From contig JAGVRJ010000003.1 in NCBI GenBank assembly GCA_019059635.1, positions 2,108,001 to 2,172,000 of the forward strand: 64,000 nucleotides of DNA, in the 5' to 3' direction. The notes beneath the pieces are model-generated. The model was not told the DNA's origin, ran no database searches, and saw only the letters and a program-made list of their open reading frames with translations. Below are positions 10,057 through 22,626 of this stretch, piece after piece (the first letter of the stretch is position 1; each line of letters starts with the position of its first letter). The position numbers were made by a program, and so were the translations under genes. This DNA comes from Proales similis. Lineage: Eukaryota; Rotifera; Eurotatoria; Ploima; Proalidae.

Positions 10057-13000
10057 ATGAGCAAGGAACAATTTAAAGTGATCATAAACAAGGTGGGCAC
10101 ATTTCGCAGCAAAAAGAGCTCAGCACAGCGACCGTCGGCCACCAATCTGCACGATTCGGGCAACGAAAATGTCCTGAAAGCTCGAACCAATTTCGATGAC
10201 CATTCGATCCTAGCAAACAGCACCTCTTCTACTGACCATTCGTCTGACTTGGATACGTCGTCGGCCAAAGCGTTCAATACAAGTCAATTTGCGTTTCGGT
10301 GCGTCTTAAGACAAATCTTCCCATCAGCCTTCTTCTCAGTCGAATGTTACCTTCTAGCTCGTCGGCTCACATCCCCAATGCGGCGCCTGTTTTAAGTATC
10401 TTTGACCAGATGACAAATGAGCAGATCGATGAAGAGTTTGAAAAATTGCTGCTGGTAATTTAAATCATTGTCTGCGAACAGCAGATTAAGCTTTGAACAA
10501 AACTCACCAAGAACGGCCTGAACTTGAAATCAGCAGACGACATTGATCGAATGCGGAAGCTGCCTATCGAGCAAAAAAAGAATCTGCTGGTCAACATGAA
10601 GAAGGTAACAGATCAAGCATGTCGATTGATGGGTATCTGCTAAATAAAAGCACTTTTGTTAGAACGACATAGAGAACGACGACAAAGTTAGCACAATTGT
10701 TTCGCATCTTCGAGAACGGCTGAAAGACTCGAAATCACTGAAAGAGAATCTCAAGCCGCTGAACAAGATCGTGAAGAAAATAGCCTTGTGCATAGCTCAC
10801 AATCCAGTGAGGTAAAACATTGCCCGCTCGTGTTTGGGAGTTGTTTTCTAAAAACTCTGACTTAAGTTGGCTAAAAGAGTTCCACGAAGCTGACGGTCTG
10901 AACTTGCTCACTTCAATTATACTGGCCTATAAGACAAAATACTCACTGCTGTTCAACAACAACAGCGGCACACAATACTTTAACAATTCGAGCGTGAACG
11001 CCACTGCTTCCTACCAAAACAACGAGTTCAGAGATAAAGACAGCCAAATCTGCAAGGAAATAAGATGTGAATGCATCAAGATATTGAGGAAATTTGCCAA
11101 CACGGCCGTAAGCGAACGTCACTCAGTTTTTCGTCCTTTTCTGATATTTTAAATTTATTCTAGTATGGAATACAAGTGGTGCTCGACTCGAAGGCGATCA
11201 TAACTGCAATTGCCACGGCACTTGACTGCAGCGATTCATGTTCAATGATGGAGGCGTGCATGCTGTTGGCCGGCTTGACCGTGCTTGAGTAAATTTCCAT
11301 ATAATCTAGATCCGAGTTTGCTTAAACTAAGAGTGGCCTTGAAGTCATGAAAAGGTCTTAAACGCAATCGGCGAGGCGGTCAAACTGTCGGGCAATCCAA
11401 GGTTTTATTCGATCGTCAAGGGATTGTCTATTGACGAATGCGAAGAATTAAAGGTTAATTTGATTAAGAGAAGTTTCTTACGTAGATCTTTAATCTTGTT
11501 TGTGTTTTATTGAAATTCCAGTTCACTTGCATGTTGCTGATCAACGCGCTGATCTGTCATGCGGAGAATTTGGATTTTAAAATGCATCTACGAAGTGAAT
11601 TCGCGCGGCATGGTTTGCCACAAGCAATCGAGGTACGACCGTGAAGGGCTGAGTTCAAGAATTAGGCAACTAAAACAGTTTGAATAGCAAATCAAGCAAG
11701 CGATCGAGTACAAAGACTCAGAAGCGATCGATTCTAAATCGGACAATTTGATGAAGCAGATCGGAATCTATGAGAATCATGCACAATGCAATCTGAATGA
11801 GCTTGATTCTAACTTTGAAAACATCGAAGGCTTCTGGGACGGTTGGTGACCACTCTTCAAGTTGGCAAATTTCTCGTCCTCAAGCGTTCCTTTCTCTCGT
11901 CTCCAAGATGCGAAGATTTGCTTTGAATATGTGTTCAATCTGGTCAAGAGCAGTCCAGCCGAAGCATCACTCTTGTCTATCCTGCAACATTTCCTTCTGA
12001 TCCGGGATGACGTAAACGTGCGCGCCGCTTATTTTCGTCTAATCGAAGAATGCATCGCCAAGATCGTATTGCACAAAGAAGGCCGTGATCCTGACTTAAA
12101 TCTGGGCCTCAAATTTGATTTCGATGTGGACTATATGATAAGTAGGCAGCTTGAACTTGATCACTTGATTTTATGATTTTACTACAACGATAACTAGAAT
12201 CCCTTGAGGAGTTCTACACCGATGGAACTCGCCATTCAGTTTCATCATCTGGCCCTGATTCTAAAAAACTCGAGAAGGCTTTGGCTGAGAAACAGGGACT
12301 GGAGGCCCAAGTCCACACGCTTAAGACCAAGCTTCAATTGACTGAGGAAGCCTTGACATCCTTAAAGACCAAAGTTCCAAACGACGTCGCTAATGAAATA
12401 GAGTCAATGTTAGCAAACCGCTTGAATAAGGAGCTCGAACAACAAGAGAAGAAATCGATATCGAATGAAAGCTTCTCTTCGTGCAGCTCACTGAATGCAC
12501 CACCGCCGCCGCCACCGCCTCCACCGCCGATGCCTTTTTTAGGACCAGCACCGGGAATAAATCTCGGTCCTCTTCCGCCTCCTCCACCTCCCCCGCCACC
12601 TTTCCTTGCTTCTGGCCCTCCAACGGGAGGACCGATGCCACCTCCACCTCCTCCGCCTCCGCCACCATTTGGGGGAATAGGTGCCAAGAGCGGTCCTCCA
12701 GCCCCTCCACCGCCGCCTTTTGGATCTTCCAATCTTCTCCTAGTCCCATCAAACGGAATTGAGCTGCGTGAAAAGAAGAAATATCAGATTGAACAGCCAT
12801 TGAAAAGAGTGAATTGGAACAAAATTCAAACTCAACAACTCAAGCCCAATTCGTTCTGGGTGAACGTGAACGAGGATCAAGTTGCCAGCGACGATGTCAT
12901 GAAGCTATTGGTAGAGAACTTTGCTACAAAGCAAGTGAAAAAAAGTAAGATTATTTTTAGTCTGCTTAAAGAACAAGCAAATCCTTAAAAAAGCTCTAAC

Positions 13001-14555
13001 TGTTCAAAAGGACCAAACGAGCCCAAAGGTAACGAAGCTGCGGCCAAGAAAAAAGGCCAAGTGAAAGAACTGAGGTTTCTCGACGATAAGCAAGCGCAAA
13101 ATATTGGTAATCGCATAAAACAAAGCGTGTTGGCCGATAATGAAGACTAATTGCATTTTACTCAACCACACAGCAATATTAATGCGATCAATGAAAGCCG
13201 AGCCGAGTGAGGTGTGCAACTGGCTGCTAGAATGCAATTTGAATCGATTGAGCCCAACGTATTTGGAACAGCTCGAAAAGTATTTGCCCGAGGATAAACT
13301 GCTTGGTCAATATCAAGAGCTTAAAGAGAATATTGATGACCTCGATCCTTCCGAGCAGTTTCTCGTGGCGGTAAGTTGTTCTTGAAACAGCCTGAATGCG
13401 ATCAGGAAGTTCTATGCCGAGTAATTCGACGCTTCGAACTTAGATATCGCAAATTAAAGGAGTGAGAAAGCGGCTGAGAAACTTGATATTCAAATGCAGA
13501 TTTCCTGAGCTTGAAGAGGAGCTCAAAGCTGAGTTGGCAGCCGGTATTCAGGCTTGTTCGGATGTGCGAACAAGTGAGAAATTTCAGAAATTGCTGGAAA
13601 TTCTTTTGTTTGTGGGCAATTTCATGAACAGCGGCTCGACCAACTTGGAAGGCTCGTACGGCTTCGACATGCGCTATTTGCCCAAGGTAGTCGATTTGCA
13701 AGCAATGTTTTCGATTTAATTCGCTTGGTACTCATTTCCGAGATTTGTTTAGTTTCAGAACACAAAAACAAACGACAATAAGAGAACACTTCTCCATCTG
13801 GTGGCCCAAATGGTCGCTGAAAAATATCCTCATCTTCTCAACTTTGCCGACGATTTTAGCACATTTCTGGAACAAGCATGCAAAGGTAGATGGCGGCTGC
13901 TCTCATCTTTTGAAATATTTAATCGATAGACTCGAAACGACAATTTCAAGTGGACGCGAGCAATATTCAGAAGAGCCTGAAGGAAGTAAAGACTGCCTTG
14001 AACAGTGCCGAGCTTGATATGAAGAATTTCCGACGCGGTGAAAACAAAAGCGATCAGCTCGATCAAGTGATGGACTCGTTTCTACGCGAAGCCAAGAGTC
14101 GATTCGAAACACTCGAATGCATGCAAAACAACATGAGCCAAGCGTACAAGAGCCTGGCAGAGTTCTATTCATTCGACGCAGTCAAATATACTCTGGGCGA
14201 GTTTTTTATTGACCTCAAGCAATTTGTCAGCCAGTTTGAGCAATGCGTGCAGGAGAATAGTCGCTTGAAAGAGACAGAGGAGAAAATAAAACGAGCGGAA
14301 CAAAATCGAATTCAACGCGAAAAGGAGCGTCAAGTAAGACTGAATCAGACGGAGAAATTCATGAAGCCCCAATCGGGCAAGAGCGGCGACTTGAATGACA
14401 TGGGCGTGATGGACAATCTGCTGGAGGCGCTTCAAAGCGGCAAGCTATTTGAGTCGAGCGGCGGTGGCGTGCCTTCGCTTAGAATTCGACGACCCGCTCG
14501 GCGTGAAGTGGGCGCCGAGCAGCGCAAACTAGCTAAGCCATATACAGCTCGGTGA
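10057..14555 (+). CDS. dia: Diaphanous-related formin
   Basis: Rho-activated actin nucleator and elongator, assembled from about a dozen exons with short introns. The N-terminal GBD/FH3 region includes SIFDQMTNEQIDEEFEKLL and the dimerisation stretch LLSILQHFLLIRDDV with RLIEECIAKIVLHKEG, matching human DIAPH1 nearly residue for residue. A coiled coil (about 12270-12450) precedes a proline-rich FH1 of four or more poly-Pro runs (12500-12720) that binds profilin-actin. FH2 runs from KRVNWNKIQTQQLKPNSFW (about 12800) to about 14200, with LLFVGNFMNSGS. The autoinhibitory DAD core GVMDNLLEALQSG lies at 14400-14445, followed by basic RIRRPARR. The start chosen is ATG 10057, but an upstream exon ending in LDESKRIVQQVK is possible. 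Confidence 0.93.
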
Positions 14556-15597
14556 AGGTTTTATTCATTTCGATTGTGTAGATATGCGTGAAGCAAATTT
14601 TATTGCAAGCTGTTCTCAGCCTTCTTTCATTTTGATTCGCAAATTCATGCTAAAGATTTGGAGCAAAAATAATGAGCCTAATAATTCCTATATCTCTTGT
14701 TCTATTTTTTGTCGAATCAATTGAACAAAGTGTTCAAGAAGTTTGTCGAGACAAACCGTTCGAAAGCAAACAAGACTGCCGTCTCCAACAAGCGTCTGTT
14801 TCCGGTCTGATGAATTCCGATCAAGTTGACTAATTTGAGTTAATCGACAGAAAGTAGATTGTTTGGCAATTTTCTCGAATGACGACACTCTATGTTGGAA
14901 AAAAAAGAAAACAAACGAACGAAGGGAGAACATTCTTATGATTAGGAAGACGACTCTTGAAAGTCTATTGGCGAGCCAATTGAAGGTACAATCAATTTGG
15001 CGAATTAGCCAAGACCAACTGGATGCCTATGTGATTATGATGTGATTGAAGAGGAATCTGCGGATGGCTGGTGTGATTGTGCCAGTCACATTCTGGCTCG
15101 AGGGAATCAACGAGCGCGCTAATGGGCGACAAGTCGTTTGAATGAGCAATTTGCTGCCGGGCAGAGTCTACTTTATTAGCGGCTCATTTAGGCTCAGCTT
15201 GCATCAACTTCAAATGAGCCAAAAAGAAATAATTAAGTAATCATGATTCCACTTTAAGTTGTCACATATCCCAGCCAGAATGATTCGTCAAGCCGCCGCT
15301 TGTAGTTCATCGCGCTTCATTTTCTCTCTATTTATAATAGCAGAATGCGGCCTCGCACAGGCCGCCATGCAAGCCAAGTGCTTGCCGCAGCCGCGTTTGT
15401 TTAGTAACAAGTTATAATTAACACGAGAGGCACACACGAGGATAATTCGGCGTCGCTTCCTTTCCTCTTATTTGAATAAATTCTAATTATTTTGGAATCG
15501 AGATCGAGCGTTTGGTGGCGTCGAAAATCAGCCAGCAACAAGCTCGAGATTTTGAGAAACAGCCTATTGATCAATCGCGCATTCTGTCGAAACTAGA
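14556..15597. other. Intergenic region downstream of the formin
   Basis: No gene recognised. The start probably holds the formin 3' UTR. The rest is the 5' flank of the orphan gene at 15598. In the orphan's frame an in-frame stop (TGA) lies about 20 nt before its ATG, which supports that start. Confidence 0.4.
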
Positions 15598-17835
15598 ATG
15601 CAAAGAAGCCGAACAAGCTCTCTTCCGAGCCTGATCGAGCCAAGGCTCGGTTGCGGCGAGGAAAGCAGGGGGCCCGACGAACTTGTCCGTGAGCTCGTCA
15701 TTGATGATAATCATAAAGCAGACACAAGCAGTGGAATCAAGTCCGCATCTAATCGGATTGCGAGTCGTAAAAGTCGAATTTCGACTCCGATGAGTCAATA
15801 TGGCCAATTTGAACGCGTCAAACCAGGCGAAATGAAGCAAGGCCGACGCGACTCTGGCAGTGTAGCCAACAGCCGTGATGAAAAACCGAATGACATCGAC
15901 TCGACGTCAAGCTACGCCACTCTGAATGCAAGACGAAGCGAAAAATTACCGAAATCGGCCTTACTGAGAGGCTCCAAGTCTGAAGTAGATTTCTGCGCGA
16001 GTCCTGAAGCGAATAGCCAACTGGTAGTAAGCGACGATCAAGTTCATCTAGTTTCGGTTACCGAATTGATAGAAATGAATCAACGAATACACAACACATC
16101 GAAATTTAAACCCCGTGTTCCCGTTCATACGCCCACAAACAGATACGTTCAACTTCCGATTCAATTGCAGAGCACAACGACCGCGGCGACTCCCAGTTTC
16201 TCAAGACAATCGCCTGCTCAAACGCCGTCAAAGAACGACGCAAATCAAATCGTGTTTGAGATCATATGCAACTCGGGTGAAAGCTTCGATCCAGAAGAAA
16301 TAGCGCAGAAATTGAGCGAAACAAATTGGACCAGCGAAGCAAACAAGTCGAAAAAGATTAAAATAAAAATAACGGGAAAACGACGAGCAAAAAGCCAGGA
16401 GCCAAATTCACAGCAGCAACTTCAACAGCGAACGCAGATTCAAAGCAACGAATTGACCGAAAGACAAGCGCAGCAAGATCCAGCCGGCATGCTCAATCAA
16501 GGCTTTCAATCACTTTCGAGTCAGACCAAAAATGATCAAATAAGTTCTCAAGCCCCGGCACAGTCCGCATCGCCCTTTGCTAGTGAAGCCGTTAAATTTG
16601 ATTTAGAAAAGTTCAAAGCCTATTTGTTGAACTTGCAAGAAGAAAGAAAAAGACTTGTTCAATCTGATGTATACGGAGCGAATCGGCGACTAAACCGGGA
16701 ACATGCAGATAAGCAAAGGCAGAGTGAAAAAGAGCGTATGGATCTGTTTGATTTCAATTCAATCAACGAGTACAATCCCTATCGCTCAAGCCATAATGGA
16801 AGCCGCTTTTGGATTGGGCCCAAAAAGGTGACCACTTTTAACACAAAGAATAAAGACGACGAAGAAGAGCAGCTAATTTGGCAGCAAAAGCATCCTTGTC
16901 GTCAACGGGTGCCTCGTCTTACAAGCATGAAAGAGGCCAATGAAGCTTTTTCAGACAGCGAATACATGCACCGGGGACGCACGTCACGTTCGCTCGGTAA
17001 TCGACTATTGTATCGCCAAACCAGTCCGACCGCTACCTGCGGCGGTTTCTATCACCAAAGTGGAGCAGGTTCAATAGCAGCAAACGAGGCCAGATTTAGA
17101 AGCAACTATTCTCATTATGACATGGCCAACTCCATATCGAAGCTGAAGATGCTCTCCAACGCTACAAACAAGTTCATACGCCAGTACTCATCGCCCGAAC
17201 CGCGTCCCCTAGTTTACAGCTCGAGTGCATCGGCGGCATTCGACTCGGCCTCCAAGCCGTTCATGTCAGCTTCATACATGAATCAGGCGAAACCTTTATG
17301 CCTCAAGAACTCATCGTCATCCGGAAGTCATGCGGCCAACAACTCAGTGAATCAGTATTTCAATCGATACTATCTCGGACAAAACGACGGCCACGCACGC
17401 CTTTTCTCGCCATCTAAAGTCGGCGCCGGTAAAGAGGAGTTTTTCAGTTCGATTCAAGATGCCAGATATATTGACGAGGACGAAGAGGAAAACGAACAAG
17501 AGGACCGAAGACTTAGTTTAGAGAGCAATTTAGCCGGCTTTAGTGACGAGGGTCTATTAGAAGACGACGATGATGGTCTGGATGATGGCGTTGATGAAAC
17601 AAATGGAATCGATCTTGGCGAGCGTTGGCACAGAGTTACATCTGACAAGCAGTGTGAAAATCTTGCGGCGTCAAAGTCATCTTCGTCATCGCCGAAGAGA
17701 GCAAACTCGGGTGGCTTCCGACGCTTATTCAATTTCACCCTTCTGCGCGGCAAGAGCAAGCAGCAAAAACGGGCAAAATCAAGTGAATCGACTCCGAAAG
17801 CTTCTCGCCGCGTGGCCTTTATCGATCAAATTTAG
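15598..17835 (+). CDS. Large intronless orphan protein, 745 aa, disordered
   Basis: Uninterrupted 745-codon ORF beginning MQRSRTSSLPSLIEPRLG. No known domain, signal peptide or membrane helix was recognised. Composition is Ser/Asn/Gln/Arg-rich. A Gln-rich patch lies near residues 270-310, a possible helix near 335-360 (KFDLEKFKAYLLNLQEERKR), a very acidic belt near 620-680 (DEDEEENEQED, LLEDDDDGLDDG), and a basic C-terminus near 690-745 (RRLFNFTLLRGKSKQQKRAK). Serine clusters beside Arg/Lys suggest heavy phosphorylation. Length and compositional order make it very likely coding. The lack of introns is unusual next to its neighbours. The function is not known. Confidence 0.75.
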   Translation: MQRSRTSSLPSLIEPRLGCGEESRGPDELVRELVIDDNHKADTSSGIKSASNRIASRKSRISTPMSQYGQFERVKPGEMKQGRRDSGSVANSRDEKPNDIDSTSSYATLNARRSEKLPKSALLRGSKSEVDFCASPEANSQLVVSDDQVHLVSVTELIEMNQRIHNTSKFKPRVPVHTPTNRYVQLPIQLQSTTTAATPSFSRQSPAQTPSKNDANQIVFEIICNSGESFDPEEIAQKLSETNWTSEANKSKKIKIKITGKRRAKSQEPNSQQQLQQRTQIQSNELTERQAQQDPAGMLNQGFQSLSSQTKNDQISSQAPAQSASPFASEAVKFDLEKFKAYLLNLQEERKRLVQSDVYGANRRLNREHADKQRQSEKERMDLFDFNSINEYNPYRSSHNGSRFWIGPKKVTTFNTKNKDDEEEQLIWQQKHPCRQRVPRLTSMKEANEAFSDSEYMHRGRTSRSLGNRLLYRQTSPTATCGGFYHQSGAGSIAANEARFRSNYSHYDMANSISKLKMLSNATNKFIRQYSSPEPRPLVYSSSASAAFDSASKPFMSASYMNQAKPLCLKNSSSSGSHAANNSVNQYFNRYYLGQNDGHARLFSPSKVGAGKEEFFSSIQDARYIDEDEEENEQEDRRLSLESNLAGFSDEGLLEDDDDGLDDGVDETNGIDLGERWHRVTSDKQCENLAASKSSSSSPKRANSGGFRRLFNFTLLRGKSKQQKRAKSSESTPKASRRVAFIDQI

Positions 17836-18365
17836 TTGCTACAATTTTTTTTTCTACTAAGACTGTCATTTCTATGAACTCTCTGCTCTCTCGTTCTCAG
17901 CAGTTGTTTCCGCGATATTTTTGCTGCAATTTGGCCCTCTCTTCTTGTGGCATAGTGAATAAACATTTTAATTTTTGCCTGAAATAGATGTCTAATGAGA
18001 CGTGCGATTTTCAATATGCTCAATTTCTTGATTCCAGCTGATGTAAAGAGAAAAATTGCAGCCTGAGCAGATTTCAACTGGGCTCAATTACTGAGAGCGT
18101 AGCATGATCGCAATCACGCTCGACAGTGATCTAATCACGCTCATCTTCTAAGGAGGCTACAGCTTGCTAAACTAGTTTGCATGTAATTTGCGTTCGACGA
18201 AAATCAAAACAATCAAGATGAAATTGTATGCACCCGGATCGTGTGTGTGTGTGTTTTATATGTGTGCGTATGTTGATAGGAGGGCACTAAGATTGTCGTG
18301 TGCTTAAGATTTGTTTGCGCGCTTTCCTTCTCAAAATGAATGCCTTTGTTGTAGAAAGTGCATGA

Positions 18366-18384
18366 GTGTGTGTGTGTGTGTGTG
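18366..18384. repeat. GT dinucleotide microsatellite
   Basis: About nine perfect TG units between CATGAG and CAAGC. A second GT run lies 110 nt upstream. Confidence 0.9.
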
Positions 18385-19207
18385 CAAGCATGAGCTCGCT
18401 TCATCTCTCCTTTCATATCGCTCTCTGGTGTTTGCAGTGTCAACTGTTTAGAAGTGCCCTCTATTAGCAAGGAAATGTTTTATTCCGCTCGACGCGGGTG
18501 CCATCGGTATTAAAGTGAAAGAGAAATAGACCTCGCTTGTTCAATGAAAAACACGCCGTTCTAAGCTGTCTGTTCTTAGCTCTTGGCTGATCTCATTTTT
18601 AGAAACGCTTTGTCTCTCACTTTCGCTTTTTCTCTGCTGCGAATGGGAAAAATGAAAGAATGATGAAGAAAAGTGAATGCAATTTTTAGAATAGCAAAGT
18701 GAGTTAGAAAGAAAAATGTTGAGCGGAGAAAGAGAGGAGGAAGAAAGAGAAGCGAAAGAATGAGCAGAACAAGACTCTCAAGCAACAATGAACAGAGCCA
18801 ATCCAAAAGCACTTGAACAATATGCCAGACTGGCATTTTCTTCAATCGAACTGGATATTTCGTTCGCTGGTCTGGATGGCCGAGAAACGAGCTAGTCAAA
18901 GCATATAAGAACCAGCAGCGGACTGGTAGACGCTCAATAAGAAATAATTAAATACCAATGCTTGTTGGTGCGTATTTTACTGCCTGTGTGCACTCTGCTT
19001 CCCGCTGTCTTTTTCACAAGCAGACTCAGTTGATTAACACAACTCACCTTTTATAAGCGTTGTGAGCAAGCGCCAGCTGCTAGCTGGTCGCTTTTTGTGG
19101 CTGAAGACCAGCCTGGGCGCTAGTTGTAGCATGCTATTTAACAGTGACTGCCATTGCAACCTTCGCATGCAAAATCAACACGAGCGTTCGCCTGCTGCTA
19201 GATGCTG

Positions 19208-19214
19208 TATAAAG
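19208..19214 (+). promoter_or_regulatory. Possible TATA box for the chloride channel gene
   Basis: TATAAAG in the context CTGTATAAAGGGCT, 588 nt upstream of the channel ATG. This would place transcription start near 19240 with a long 5' UTR or an upstream intron. It rests on sequence match only. Confidence 0.3.
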
Positions 19215-19801
19215 GGCTAGATATTGGGGAGGTAACAAAGCAAATTGGAACGCTCTTCTCGACTTGTGAACTAATTAAATTGCGCTACTTGCTTGCTTAT
19301 CGATCAAGGCATTCTTCTTTATTCGCTAATTCTTAATTATCGAATCGTAATAAATCGAGCTTCGCTATTATATCTCATTTCCGCTTAAGGTGAGCGTCGG
19401 AGGCTAGCACTTGTTTTTCACCAGTTCTAGTCGTCATCGACGTGCGTGCGTGTGTCTCCTGTTCTCCTTTCGCGTTCTCTCTCTCTCTCTCTTTCTTTCT
19501 CTCTCTCTATATATTTTTCCGTTCTAGTTTGAATGCACATGCGCACTAATTGCCACTTGGTAGAAAAACTTAAATATTACGCGATTGATGGCGTGCAGTT
19601 TTCCTCGAGGACTTGAATGCTACTTCCTTTCTACAGAGCAATCGACGCCAGTTTGCGATTTATTTCTCACGCTACCTTTCTTTTATTTCGAAACTGATTA
19701 GTTTGCCTTCATTTCTCTTTCTCTAGTTGATTTGTCGTTGATCTCAAATGATTTCAATGCGCTGAGTCGATTAATTCGATCGCCCGTCATTCGATTCGAA
19801 A

Positions 19802-22326
19802 ATGAAGCACTGGAATTATGGCACCTTTTATCTTTGTTGCTTATGGAGTTGTTTCACCTTGACCAGGTGGGCTGAATTGCATTGCATTTTGAATTAGATA
19901 TTCCGTTCTGACTTTTGTTTTATTCTTAGCGCCAATAAGAACGGCCTCGACCTTCGCTTGCTGTACACCGAAGAGGAAGAGCTGGCACGAAGCTACGCCA
20001 TTAGTCAAAATGTGAGCAAAATACTCGACAAACTACTCGAAGGCTATGACAAGCGACTACGGCCGAACTACGCTGGACCGCCCGTGGTCGTGGGCATAAC
20101 CAGTAGGTTCATTTGACCTTGATATGAATTTCAAGCGTCTAGAAAAAATTCGCTTTGAAACGCCAAGTAAATATAAACAACATAAACTCGGTGTCCGAAG
20201 TGAACATGGACTACAGCATGGACTTTTTCTTTCGTCAATTATGGGTCGACAATCGTCTTTCTTTTGACGGTGCCAGCGAGCTTGTGATTGGCTCTGATAT
20301 GCTGCACAAGATTTGGCTTCCGGACACGTTTTTAGGTAGATTACTGAGCTTTGCGTGGAAACCCCTGTTCTTACGCTTGTAATCGTATAATGATGATTAA
20401 AATTATAAGCCAACGACCGAAACACATATTTTCATCAGGCCACCGTTCAGAACAAGTTTATTCGCATCAACCCTGACGGACAAGTTTTGTACAGCATGAG
20501 GTAAGCATCAACTTGAGTACTTTTCTAGCCGCAAATAATGGTTCTATACGATTACTTGAAACTCAAGAATGACCGTCACAGCTGGATGCCCGTAAGTTTT
20601 CACCCAGCAACAACTTCTCTTAAAAGAGTTTAATCGTCGCTATTTTATTACAGAATGAATTTCAGGAATTTTCCGATGGTAAAAACAATTAACTCAACTT
20701 GAAGAAATTATGCTCTCGTGATGCAATTAATAATTTTCTGAATTTTATTTGGCAATTTCCCTCGATAACAAGGATCATCAAGAGTGCGAGCTTGAAATAG
20801 AAAGCTGTGAGTGAGGGAATCTTTGTTCAAGAGCACCATCTTCTAAATCCATTCGTATGCAGATGGGTTCAGAATGGAGGACATCCAGTACAAGTGGTCG
20901 GGCGGAACAAACGCGTCAGCACTTGACATTGCGCCAAACATTCAGCTGCCGCAACTTAAATACAAATCGTTCAAGCTGATTGAGCGAAAATTCGAGCTCT
21001 CCACGGGTAGCTATCAACTCCATGTGGCTTGGCCATTGAGCGGCTTTTAACTTCGTCCCTTAGGTGTCTACTCGCGCCTGACGCTCAAGCTCTTGTTTGT
21101 GCGCAGTTTGGGTTATTACATAACGCAAATTTATATTCCATCAACTCTCATTGTGGTCTTGTCATGGGTCTCATTCTGGCTGGATCCGTCGGCCGCTCCG
21201 GCGCGAGTTTCTTTGGGCATAACCACTGTGCTTACAATGGTCACGTTCATTTGGAGCACCAACGCCTCGTTGCCGAAAATTTCCTATGTCAAAGGCATCG
21301 ACGTCTACTTGGTGTGCTGTTTCTTCATGACATTTGCGTCAGTGATTGAATATGCCGCTGTGTCCTACACTCATCACACGAATTTGAGACGCAAGCAAAA
21401 ACGAAGCGACATGCTCAACGAGCTCAAAGAGCACAATGAACTTCAAAAGCAGATCCGGCTCTTGATACTGCAGAACAATATGTTAGAGCAAAGGTAATTC
21501 GATCAGGTTAAATGGACGTCAAGTCAAGGTCATGGTGTCGACACAATTTTTTTAATTGCAGAATACCCAACGGAAGAGAGGCTTACATTCAGCAGTTGAA
21601 TGAGTGCGAAAGGAAAGGAGATCGGCGACAAGCCTTTCAGTCAGGTTCAAAGCCAAAAGATTGGCGCCAGATGTCTAGCGACAGAACACGCAGCCCGGCT
21701 TTTGATCAAAGCGTTTGGCGCAAGGCAAGAGGAAGCGGCGAGGATTTAAGCATTCAGATATCACGCCAGACTCTGGAACGCTCTTGCTCGTGCAAAGCAA
21801 ATCGAACGACCGCTGATCGAGTCAGAATGCAAGATTCAAACATTAAAGCGGATCGTTTAGTCAGCTCTTATTCGCTCAATCAACGAGACTTGGAGGAAAA
21901 AGTGAATATTTTGTTATTGTTTTGTTCATGTACCTGGCCCTCTAAATCAGCGATGTTGGCAACTTTTTCCAGGGCTTAAATGACTCGCACAGTGTTCAAT
22001 CGATGCTGATGGATGAGAGTGCGAAATTCAACACGGCCGTAACAGCGTCATCTTTGGCAACTCCGCTGAGAGTGCAGCGAGCAACCAGCAGCAAATTGTT
22101 AAAACGGTAAAATAATTGAAATTCTATTTTTGGCGCTTCCGTCTTCAACTAAATTAAAATCTTCAGCGTGAGCCGAACTCATGAGAACGATATAAGCGGA
22201 AGAGTAAAAATCAAAGCTGGCACAATAGACATTTACGCGCGCATTGTCTTCCCAAGCGTATTCATCATATTTCATTTCGCCTACTGGACCTATTATTTGA
22301 AAATGAGCGAACTTACGCCCGACTAG
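19802..22326 (+). CDS. Cys-loop ligand-gated chloride channel (GABA/glycine receptor-like subunit)
   Basis: Pentameric anion-channel subunit for synaptic inhibition. Exon 1 (19802-19866) encodes a signal peptide. The extracellular domain includes the loop [18 protein letters not shown] and the Cys-loop [15 protein letters not shown] with 13 residues between cysteines. Part of that loop comes from a 25-nt microexon (20654-20678). M1 is [19 protein letters not shown]. The anion-selectivity signature PAR and M2 read [15 protein letters not shown]3 begins [14 protein letters not shown] long Arg/Ser-rich loop separates M3 from M4 ([20 protein letters not shown]), which is close to the C-terminus. 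M1-M3 most resemble insect RDL with GRD-like features; the natural ligand cannot be fixed. Position 2' of M2 is Ser. Confidence 0.9.
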
Positions 22327-22626
22327 AACGATCTGCATAAAATTCTTTAGTTCGTTTCTTTTATTTCTATTTTGCTAAAAAAATAAAACGCTTTTGAATA
22401 TGAACCTCTTTGATGATCTCAATTTTTTTATTCAATGACAATCAAGGTTGAAACGCTCTTCATCATTGTTCATCGTTTGCACGACCGATTGTGTGTATGA
22501 TCAGTCGGCCGGAAGAACTTAAATTCAATGATTGAAATAAAAGCTTGATACAAAGATACGGCTATTTAATCGAGATAAAGCGGAATTAGAAATAGAAAAT
22601 ACGAAGCAAAATCTGCGGCCGCCTTT

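Larger units (their letters stand above)
17836..19801. other. Long intergenic region upstream of the chloride channel gene
   Basis: No coding region recognised. It contains GT repeats (about 18241-18254 and 18366-18384), a GA-rich block around 18720-18760 and a long CT tract at about 19476-19508. It probably includes the channel gene's promoter and 5' UTR. Confidence 0.45.

Noticed and set aside
12334-12800. Minus-strand Gly-rich and Ala/Glu-rich ORFs of about 130 aa
   Set aside because: They are mirror reads of the formin FH1 poly-proline codons.
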